Shown here: positions 1-7,157 of the stretch, in pieces
Layout of the letters: each line of letters begins with the position of its first letter
How positions within the stretch are numbered: the stretch's first letter is position 1
From: Ramicandelaber brevisporus
Taxonomy: Eukaryota; Kickxellomycota; Ramicandelaberales; Ramicandelaberaceae
DNA: 16,555 nucleotides
Direction: 5' to 3'
Assembly (NCBI GenBank): GCA_025201865.1
Contig: MU602914.1
Location: 8,923 to 25,477 of the forward strand
The notes under the pieces: model-generated
What the model saw: the letters and a program-made list of their open reading frames with translations, nothing else
Database searches by the model: none
Told to the model about the DNA's origin: nothing
Program-made: the position numbers and the translations under genes

Positions 1-697
1 TTTACCTCTGAAGTAAAAATAGAAGTCGAGGACAAATGCTAAAGGATGAAAGCGACTGCAGGTCACGTTGGGGTTGTGTGTGTGGTTGCACAAACGCGAG
101 GCATCATGGTACAGAGGGAAGCTTGTCTCTCATTTCATAACCTCTTTTCTTTTCTTTTAACAAAAAGGAAAAGAGCGAGTGGTGCAGTCTGTCGGCACGA
201 GCTCACTTTTATTCCATTGAAAAAGGAAAGAGAAGAGGAACGGCGAGCTGAATGCCAACATGGTGTGCACAAACGTGAGGCAAAACACCAAAAATAGGAT
301 ACAGTTGGAGTGTGGAAAAATGAGACAGTTTGGAACGTAGCAGACGCTTCTGGCAGGATAGTGATCTGAATTCATTCAAAAGGTAAAGAAATGTCCACAT
401 TCTGACATCAATAAAACACTATTCTAACACTGCATCTGTACGAGGTGACTGATGCTTGAATAAGAGTTGTGACACTGTGCTGATTGTTACTGATATCACG
501 GCCGAAACTTAACTCTCAAAATCGCGCAATATATCAATCATATTGACGTTACAACCAGTGTTGAAGGTTTCAGCATGTATCACATTGGCTTACAGTCACG
601 ATGTCCTCATCTACATGTCTTTAACATGTCAACTTGGAGTGAAGGGGCGTTAGGAAAGAGGAATCTGAAACATTCGGCTCCTTCGATCACAATCGGG
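1..697. other. Intergenic region, no gene seen
   Basis: I find no convincing coding region. The longest frame from an ATG (46-297, 83 codons) is compositionally biased and resembles no family I know. The left part holds an imperfect palindrome (141-238) between two 17-mers that match at 16 of 17 positions (87-103, 266-282). An AATAAA at 410-415 could belong to the 3' end of a gene lying to the left, but no reading frame leads into it here. The stretch from about 420 to 697 is probably the upstream control region of the gene starting at 853. It contains TGACGTTA near 544, a partial match to a CRE/ATF site. Confidence 0.5.
141..238. repeat. Imperfect palindrome (possible hairpin or MITE remnant)
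   Basis: Seen directly: a pyrimidine arm beginning CCTCTT at 141 is mirrored by a purine arm ending AAGAGG at 238. Inner blocks also pair: GG 167-168 with CC 214-215, AAAAG 169-173 with CTTTT 206-210, GAGC 173-176 with GCTC 201-204, and GTG 179-181 with CAC 196-198. The apex is roughly 182-195. Pairing is interrupted by several mismatches and small bulges. The fold could be a decayed miniature element or simple-sequence chance; no terminal sequence of a known family is recognised. Confidence 0.45.
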
Positions 698-704
698 TAT
701 AAAA
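698..704 (+). promoter_or_regulatory. TATA box (TATAAAA)
   Basis: A full TATAAAA match stands 149 nt upstream of the ATG at 853, preceded by a GC-containing flank (CGGG) and followed by C/A-rich sequence. This spacing would put a start site near 728-735 and give a 5' leader of about 120 nt. It is the clearest core promoter in the window, and the short gene behind it may be strongly or conditionally expressed; that last point is inference. Confidence 0.6.
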
Positions 705-852
705 CGACCCACCACAAGAAGACTAACTAACCAACATCCTCCTCTTCTTCACTTCTTGATTGCTCCTCACCACAGCGTGTCATATCTACTCCCCTCCGAC
801 AACAACACCAATTCAGCCAGCAAATCATCTTCGAAGCCATATCGCAACCGAA

Positions 853-1071
853 ATGGGCAACGTTACCATAGTAAACGAATCCAACGGCAAGATTTCCGTC
901 CGCATCACCAACGACAACGAGAAGGGCAACACCAGTTTCTTCGACTTGGAGACTGGCAAGAGTGACTCGTGGGGCCGCGAAAACTGGCAGGTCATGACCG
1001 TGTTCAAGTATGATGACGACTCTACCTCGGTGAAGGTGGTCAAGCCAGGCAACACGTATCTCGTTCGCTAA
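853..1071 (+). CDS. Hypothetical small protein, 72 aa
   Basis: A 72-residue, soluble, acidic protein with no signal peptide, membrane segment or cysteine. The start is the first ATG after the TATA box, in good context (A at -3). The pattern suggests alternating beta strands: VTIVNES, ISVRITN, TSFFDLETG, a tryptophan-containing SDSWGRENW block (residues 37-45), VMTVFKY, TSVKVVKPG and a C-terminal TYLVR. Short fungal proteins with a serine/aspartate-tryptophan-arginine block followed by a second tryptophan come to mind, but I cannot confirm the relationship without a search. No function is assigned. It converges on the OPT transporter gene, with 130 nt between the stop codons. Confidence 0.75.
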   Translation: MGNVTIVNESNGKISVRITNDNEKGNTSFFDLETGKSDSWGRENWQVMTVFKYDDDSTSVKVVKPGNTYLVR

Positions 1072-1131
1072 CTCTGTTCTTGTTTCAAATTAAACATTGT
1101 TCTCTTGCATTTTCCTTTGCTTTGCTTTGCT

Positions 1132-1137
1132 TTTATT
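1132..1137 (-). terminator. Candidate polyadenylation signal (AATAAA) of the OPT gene
   Basis: TTTATT on the + strand reads AATAAA on the minus strand, 65 nt beyond the stop of the OPT transporter gene at 1202. It lies inside the short convergent interval, next to a TTTGC repeat (about 1115-1131). The hexamer is canonical but common in AT-rich spacers. Confidence 0.4.
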
Positions 1138-1201
1138 TATCAATTAAAGGAAAGATTACAATTTCATCAATAAGAGTATAGTATTTATGTTAGGCGGAGG
1201 A

Positions 1202-4144
1202 TTAAGTAAACCTGTAGTCATACTGAATGGATGCGTTTGAGCAGTAGGTTGACGGCATCAGTGATTCAAAGTTCTCATACGACAAGTCTCTTGTCTTCAA
1301 TGTCAGCAAATGAGCGATCGCTACACCTACTGCATATCCAGCCACAATCACCAGTGCAATCACCATTACATATTTTGCCCACACTGCCGTAAACCGCTTG
1401 TACAAGAAACGGCTCGCTACAACTCCAACAACAAACCACGACAAAAATGCACTGCTTGGATTCATTGGAAATGCAGCAGCCGCTCCCAAAAACAGCGGTA
1501 CACAAATCAAGCCGTGGTATCTCCGCCATTTCCTTGGGGCAGCAAGTCGCATTGTAAAGTACACAATGAAAGGCAGCAGGAAGCCGAGCGCAAACAAGGT
1601 AAGGAACATGCGATAGGTGCCATTGAGGCCAAGAAGAGCAATGGGATTGTAAGTTGCGAGAAAGAGGTAATGCTCAGACTCGGCAACTTGGCGTAAGCAG
1701 GATGATTGCCAAGCATAGGACACAGAGCTGTCGCAAATGCTAATGTCGCGCACAGTGTCATTGCGTGTAGCAATGACGAGGAAAGTGGAGATGGCGTTGA
1801 TGACTGCAGAGTAGGAAAGGCCGCCGAGTTGAATGAGGAACATTGTGCGTGGTGGAATCTTGAGATAGTGGGCAAGCTTGGCATTCATAAAGAGGACAAC
1901 TGTAGAAGTGATGAGGGTGGTGCCGACTACATGGAACACAGCGTTGACTGGCAGTGATCCCGGGTTGAAAAATGTAGGCAGAATTGCAAATAGAAGGTGG
2001 GTGCTGGGCACAAAGCCGGTGGTTGCAGCAATCGTGGCAATGGGGGCCAGGAACACTGTGCCAAGGATAAGAGAACAAGGAATAATGTAGTTTGGTCCAG
2101 CCAGAGTCGACGCAGCAAATGATAGGATCGCAGCTAGCAGCAAGCCAACAGCCAGTACAGTAATGCCCCACCAAGCAGGTACAATTGGATATCTTCGAAT
2201 AAGTCTCATGTGGATATCCTCGCCATCTGCGCCATCTCCATTATCTTCACCAGCATCTTCCTCCGATTTACTACCACGCAGCCTCTGCAAGAACACTCTT
2301 CTATGGTACAGCCAAAAGTGCGACAAAACTGAAGTGGATGCTGCAAGCGAGAATGCAAGGAATATTACACTGGACACAGTAAACTGCGGTGAGTAGAACG
2401 AACTTGACAATCCATTTGGCAGAATAGACTGCCGATCGAATAGTGTGCCATAATCATTGTAAATAAATGCAGAGTAGATGGGGAACTTTTGAGCGTTCCA
2501 CGCACGCACTGAATATGCAATTGGGATCAACACCCATGCACAAATGACAAATCCAACGGCAAGATTAACAATCGCCCAAAATGGCATTGCAAGAGGGGAG
2601 CCGAGAGCAGATGTGATTGTACGCCAGTTAGTGGAGAAGCTGAGCAAACCAAGACCTTGATCACCTGAGCCGAGCTGCTGAAGACTGACACTGGATTTGG
2701 TAATATAGCACAGCGGGGCAACTGCATCCAAAAGAGGAACCATCGCAGATGCTGCAGCTGCCACAGCTGCAATTACACCAGCCAGACCAACTAGCCAGCG
2801 TCGAGGTGTCTTTGCCGGTGGTGATTGAGTTGCCAAATACTGAAGAATTGCCACTTTCGGCAGCACTTGATAGTACACCATCGATGAAGGTTGGACAATC
2901 GCATAATGCAAGAGAGTAGCTAATCCGAGCGCAATCAAATGACAAGATAGTATTAGCAGATATGGATATGGCTCGGCAAGTGATGTAATCTCCCGTAAAA
3001 CATCAACTGGAACCATGCTGATTGGATCAATCATTGACTGTCTCATTAACATTGCTCCAATAAACACTGCAATACATCCATACTCTTTAATATTAAACGG
3101 ACCTGGATTCAGCGACACTCGTATCCTCCGTTGCGGCCGCCTTCTTCTGTGTGTGCGAGTCGTTTCGTTCTTATCTGCTTCTGATGGTGCATACCGAGTG
3201 TAAAGTGTAATTTTGCGAGCTGGGAGATAATTTGCCATTAGACAACCAAGTGGATAAGCAAGAATAATTGCCAAAATGTCAAAACTGCTGCCAAGCCAAG
3301 ATGCATTGGCTGCCACGTATTCCCGAACAATCTGGCGCATTGCACCAAGTAATATGCACAGAGTGACACTGCGAATTGTGATAGCTGACAATGTTGGATC
3401 GTCCGTGTCTTTAACAGTTAGTCTGACCCACTCATTAATACTTGATATGTAGTTTTGATGTGTGCTGGTAGAAACTGGGTCAATGTGGACTGCTGTGGCT
3501 GTTGTTGTGGCTGTGGTTATTGATGTGGATGGATGTGATACTGCAGTTGAAGTGATTGTATGAGTATCTATAGGGCTCGCAATTGTAACTGGCTGTGATG
3601 ATATTGGCACCATTTGAATCGCATTTTGAGAATCATTGCTAAACAGACTACTGCTGCCACTTATCAACGACGGATTGGAGTCATCCAGTGCTGTAGCCGA
3701 CAATGCTTCAACTGAATGCCTTCGAGGTTTCCCCCGCTTCCTCTGCTGCAGGAGCTCAGGCGACTGCAGGGTTGCAATAACCTTCAGCGTCTCTGTGCTT
3801 GACCTCGTCTGCTGAGAAAGTGATTGTGGCGCTGTGACCTTCTGCCTCCTCAGCATATTCATTGGTATCGCATTGCCGGTCCTGCCGCCGCTGCCGCTGC
3901 CGTTACTGTCGCTGTTTGGACTGTCGAATAGCCGGCTGTTGCGGTGCGTGCCAAGACCAGTGCCAAGAACAGCAAAGTCTCTGTTGTCGCTCTCGCTGTT
4001 GTCATCGTCGCTGTCCGGAGGTGCCGTTGCAACCGGTCTTGGCGCTACCGCAGTCAACTGTATCCCGCTCGCTTCTATCGAGTCGATCGACCGCTCATCG
4101 AGTGCCGGTGTTAGTGCTGGTGGTGGTACACTTGGAGTGTTCAT
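1202..4144 (-). CDS. Oligopeptide transporter (OPT) family protein, divergent
   Basis: A 980-residue polytopic membrane protein. Residues 1-235 are disordered and rich in Ser, Thr, Pro and Asp. The OPT domain follows: a DDPTL entry motif (248-252), NPGPFNIKEYG (346-356, matching the family's NPGPFNxKEH), VQPSSMVY (417-424), a soluble acidic loop (about 624-642) ending in DIHMRLIRRYP (643-653) with VPAWW behind it, ATTG (707-710), and KIPPRTMFLIQ (762-772). I count about 14-16 hydrophobic segments. The family moves tetra/pentapeptides, glutathione or metal-siderophore complexes by proton symport at the plasma membrane or in internal membranes. Several signature residues differ: KEH is KEY, and the GPKRMF motif reads GLNGTYRMF (839-847). 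Substrate is therefore uncertain. The ATG is the first in frame; 99 nt separate it from the CPSF73 stop upstream. Confidence 0.82.
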   Translation of the reverse strand: MNTPSVPPPALTPALDERSIDSIEASGIQLTAVAPRPVATAPPDSDDDNSESDNRDFAVLGTGLGTHRNSRLFDSPNSDSNGSGSGGRTGNAIPMNMLRRQKVTAPQSLSQQTRSSTETLKVIATLQSPELLQQRKRGKPRRHSVEALSATALDDSNPSLISGSSSLFSNDSQNAIQMVPISSQPVTIASPIDTHTITSTAVSHPSTSITTATTTATAVHIDPVSTSTHQNYISSINEWVRLTVKDTDDPTLSAITIRSVTLCILLGAMRQIVREYVAANASWLGSSFDILAIILAYPLGCLMANYLPARKITLYTRYAPSEADKNETTRTHRRRRPQRRIRVSLNPGPFNIKEYGCIAVFIGAMLMRQSMIDPISMVPVDVLREITSLAEPYPYLLILSCHLIALGLATLLHYAIVQPSSMVYYQVLPKVAILQYLATQSPPAKTPRRWLVGLAGVIAAVAAAASAMVPLLDAVAPLCYITKSSVSLQQLGSGDQGLGLLSFSTNWRTITSALGSPLAMPFWAIVNLAVGFVICAWVLIPIAYSVRAWNAQKFPIYSAFIYNDYGTLFDRQSILPNGLSSSFYSPQFTVSSVIFLAFSLAASTSVLSHFWLYHRRVFLQRLRGSKSEEDAGEDNGDGADGEDIHMRLIRRYPIVPAWWGITVLAVGLLLAAILSFAASTLAGPNYIIPCSLILGTVFLAPIATIAATTGFVPSTHLLFAILPTFFNPGSLPVNAVFHVVGTTLITSTVVLFMNAKLAHYLKIPPRTMFLIQLGGLSYSAVINAISTFLVIATRNDTVRDISICDSSVSYAWQSSCLRQVAESEHYLFLATYNPIALLGLNGTYRMFLTLFALGFLLPFIVYFTMRLAAPRKWRRYHGLICVPLFLGAAAAFPMNPSSAFLSWFVVGVVASRFLYKRFTAVWAKYVMVIALVIVAGYAVGVAIAHLLTLKTRDLSYENFESLMPSTYCSNASIQYDYRFT

Positions 4145-4243
4145 CGCGACGATTTTAAAAGTTCAAACTGTTTTTGTGTGACGACAAAAGAAGAGCATTG
4201 AAAGAAAAAGAAAAAGAAACAGCAAAAACAAAACAAACATTGC

Positions 4244-6718
4244 TTAAGATTCTACATCCATCGAAGCTTGGTCTTCGTCCTCTTTTCCTTCTTTGATGAG
4301 TTCCTGGGCAGCATCAGCTGGTTCTTCAGTTGATTCTTCAGCAGGTGCGTCAGCTGGGGGCGATGATGTTGGCGGAGGAGGAGGTGTGTCGCGTTTTGTG
4401 CCAAAGTTAGTTGTTCGCAATGCCAACACTGCGCGGCTAAGAGTTGATGCAACGCGATCATTCAGAGCAGAATCAGCACCTTGGATATCAAGCGTGACAA
4501 GATCCAATGTAGCCTTGCGGTCATCAATCGACAGAGTCAGCTTTTGAGCGTCGGTATCATGATCAACATCGCCAAATTGATCAGTAAAGAAACGGACTAA
4601 CCGAGACACATTCTCTGCACAATCATCAACCTTGGCAGCAGCAACAGCTGTAGTTTCCGTTGCAGCAGCTTCACTCACATTGTCACCAACACCACTATTT
4701 GTATGGTCGTGCTGGTGATTAGGACACGAGTGCTTGTGTCTGCACGGTGCACTAGCTAACCGAATTGACATCGGACTGCCTTCTGCCGAGATAATAGTGG
4801 CCACCACTGCATCAGCCATAAAGTCGCTCAAGCGATCGCCAATCCAAGATACTGATACTTCACGGTCGGATTCCTTGCGAACTTCGACATGCGTTCCAAC
4901 TCGCACCCCAACCAACTCGCCTTCCTTGTCATTCTTTTGTGAATCAGCGTCTGCATTATCCGTCTTTGTCGTAGCAGTAGCATCTGGCTTGCTGTAAATG
5001 TCCTCAACTGGTCCAAATACTTGTTCCAAATGGCATCTCAAAATGTACATTGATCCAGTTCTATATGGCACACGTAGCGACTGCGCAATCTCAACGGCCA
5101 CGTTCGAGGCACCAGTGAATATAGGCAGATCCTCTTCTTCCATAACTTGCAATTTGAAATCTCTTGTGTTCGAAACCACAATTCCCGCAAACACTTCACC
5201 AACTTTTGGCACATGTTCAGCCAATCCACCCACAACCTTTGCACGCTTTTCACCTCTAAAATACAGCCTTACAGTGTCAGTGTTTGAAGGTGTAAATATT
5301 CTCATGTGATTCTTTTCATCTCTATCGGTGCGTGCCAGTTCATAATCAATCAATGCTGTTTTCAGTCTGTTCATCACATGCTGTTCTCCATGCACAAGCA
5401 CTAGATTAGGTGCATCAACCTCGTGGATAAATGCAGAATTCTGAGCATAATCCACGTGAGCCGCAAAGGAGATGACTTGAACTCCAATTTGCTTGCGACG
5501 ACGCTCTCCATTCAGCAGTACAATCTCATCCATGCTGGATTGCAGATTACGTGCCATTGTGCCTTCAATCGAATAACCTGTAATCAGCACAAGAGAGTTT
5601 CTGTCTGAGCACCAGCGTTCCAACAATGCGCGAGATATCCCACCTTCCATCATACCTGGCGCAGCTAATACGACACAGGGCCGGTCATCATGGATTGCAT
5701 TTAGATTTCCCACAAACTTGTAATGCGATTCTTTCCACGGATCTCCACGCTGACTGAATTGATTCTGAATTCGCTTGTTCAAGTTGTGAATAAATGTTCT
5801 GTACACATCCATGCATTTACGCGCCAGTGTTGATGCAAAATACACTTGCACATTTTTGAGGAATTTCTCATTATCAGCCCAATGCTCACTCAGTACTAGA
5901 ATCAGTTCTTGTCCATTTCCAAGCGATGGCACTGGCATTAATACACGTCCACCTTTACGAATAGTTTCGTTGATTGCACCCAGCAGCCGAGCTTCGCGAG
6001 CCGCGCGAGGTTCAAATGTCTGCACACCAAATGTTGACTCGCAAATCAAGACATCAATGTTTTCACGAGGCAGTTCACCAGCCTCCAGATGGCGATCATC
6101 CTCTCGAGAGTAATCGCCAGTATACAGAATCCGAACGCCGGCAATCTCAATCAGAAACATGCATGCACCCAGCACGTGACCAGCGTGCAAGCATGTAAAC
6201 CGAATGCCGTCCACTTCCGTCTGCTGGTGATAATCCACAGCCTCAAACTTGGCTATCGATCTGTTGACATCATCGTTATTATACAATATGTCGTCGTCAT
6301 CTTGGCTGTGGTGGTGTTGGTGCTGGTGTTGATGCTGGCCAATTGCAACCTTGTTGTTCTCCTTCAGAATCCAGTTCAGAATAGCCTTGGTCGCATGCGT
6401 CATAAACACGCGACCTTTAAACGTTGTCTTTTCGGTGACATATGGCACTGCTGCACTGTGATCAACGTGGAAATGGCTAACCAGCAGCAGGTTGACTTTG
6501 CTGAAATCCACCATGTCAAAGAAGGGCAGGCCGAGAATGCCCTTGGCACCAGGGTTGCTGCCTGCGTCGAGAAGAATGCTCTTGCCTTTGAACTCGAGCA
6601 GGATGCACGAGCGGCCAACCTCACAGCCAGCACCGAGCGGGGTGATGCGTAGCTGATCCTCTTCGGCACCAGTAGGAGCAGTACTGCCGCGTTTGGGAAC
6701 GCGGATCGTGGTCGACAT
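4244..6718 (-). CDS. CPSF3: CPSF73, pre-mRNA 3'-end processing endonuclease
   Basis: 824 residues; the yeast counterpart is Ysh1/Brr5. It is the zinc-dependent nuclease that cleaves pre-mRNA before polyadenylation, in the nuclear CPF/CPSF complex. The metallo-beta-lactamase domain shows HFHVDH (82-87), H178, D202 and E227. The beta-CASP domain carries the conserved FAAHVDY (H421) and LVHGEQ (H443). The CPSF73/100 C-terminal domain begins near 510. All expected metal ligands are present, so it should be active. Oddities are a His-rich insert in the first domain (129-137), Asn268 where the family has Arg in PVFALGRAQE, a Cys/His cluster at 659-672, and an acidic, proline-rich tail from about 775. 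The chosen start matches the family's N-terminus; the frame stays open for 58 more codons upstream, but that stretch is Cys-rich and unlike the family. Confidence 0.93.
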   Translation of the reverse strand: MSTTIRVPKRGSTAPTGAEEDQLRITPLGAGCEVGRSCILLEFKGKSILLDAGSNPGAKGILGLPFFDMVDFSKVNLLLVSHFHVDHSAAVPYVTEKTTFKGRVFMTHATKAILNWILKENNKVAIGQHQHQHQHHHSQDDDDILYNNDDVNRSIAKFEAVDYHQQTEVDGIRFTCLHAGHVLGACMFLIEIAGVRILYTGDYSREDDRHLEAGELPRENIDVLICESTFGVQTFEPRAAREARLLGAINETIRKGGRVLMPVPSLGNGQELILVLSEHWADNEKFLKNVQVYFASTLARKCMDVYRTFIHNLNKRIQNQFSQRGDPWKESHYKFVGNLNAIHDDRPCVVLAAPGMMEGGISRALLERWCSDRNSLVLITGYSIEGTMARNLQSSMDEIVLLNGERRRKQIGVQVISFAAHVDYAQNSAFIHEVDAPNLVLVHGEQHVMNRLKTALIDYELARTDRDEKNHMRIFTPSNTDTVRLYFRGEKRAKVVGGLAEHVPKVGEVFAGIVVSNTRDFKLQVMEEEDLPIFTGASNVAVEIAQSLRVPYRTGSMYILRCHLEQVFGPVEDIYSKPDATATTKTDNADADSQKNDKEGELVGVRVGTHVEVRKESDREVSVSWIGDRLSDFMADAVVATIISAEGSPMSIRLASAPCRHKHSCPNHQHDHTNSGVGDNVSEAAATETTAVAAAKVDDCAENVSRLVRFFTDQFGDVDHDTDAQKLTLSIDDRKATLDLVTLDIQGADSALNDRVASTLSRAVLALRTTNFGTKRDTPPPPPTSSPPADAPAEESTEEPADAAQELIKEGKEDEDQASMDVES

Positions 6719-7157
6719 TTGCTGGAGACAGCAGGAAGGAAAGCTGTCTTTGTTTTTTGTTGTTGTTGCTGTTTTTGATGCTATTTGGGAGGGAAGACAA
6801 ACAGTATCGCATTCACATCCAGCATTCACATCGACATTGACATGCATGGAGGCATCTTCATCACATTGCATGCACTTGCTACATTCATGCATCCATTGTC
6901 TCGATCTGCCTTCAATGCCTTCCTCTTATCAACAAATCGAGCTGATCCAACTAATCTAATCTCGTGTCATCGCCACTCACTAGCGGTGATCTTGATGACT
7001 CAACGGTTCTATCTTCACACTCAAAAAATAAAATTTGCACTGGTTGTTGTTGGTTGAATCGACACTTTCCCGTCGTCTGCCGCACTCTCCCAAGCTGAAC
7101 TCGCCACTCTCCAGCAATTGCATCATTATCGAGAACAAAAAAAACAAAAACAACACT
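6719..7157. promoter_or_regulatory. Divergent intergenic region, CPSF73 / CM-PDT
   Basis: A 439-bp spacer between two head-to-head genes, so it must hold both promoters. The left half is full of CAT/ATG-containing simple sequence (about 6805-6895). An exact TGACTCA lies at 6996-7002. The last 25 nt before the ATG at 7158 form an A-rich leader with AAC triplets, a common fungal 5' leader style. No TATAAA at a convincing distance is seen for either gene; AAATAAAATT occurs near 7025-7035. No RNA gene is visible. Confidence 0.5.
6996..7002. promoter_or_regulatory. Candidate Gcn4/CPC1 (bZIP) site, TGACTCA
   Basis: An exact copy of the general amino acid control element, 155 nt upstream of the start of a phenylalanine-biosynthesis gene. 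Gcn4/CPC1-type factors induce aromatic amino acid genes in fungi during amino acid starvation. The 7-mer is expected about twice by chance in a window this size (counting both strands), and another copy lies inside the ClpP gene (10318-10324), so only the position makes it noteworthy. Confidence 0.4.

Noticed and set aside
46-297. 83-codon + strand frame in the left end
   Set aside because: Biased composition from purine-rich repeats, overlaps the palindrome, no recognisable domain.
6719-6892. 58-codon N-terminal extension of CPSF73
   Set aside because: The Cys-rich stretch derives from CAT/GCA simple repeats and has no match to the CPSF73 N-terminus, which fits the ATG at 6716-6718.
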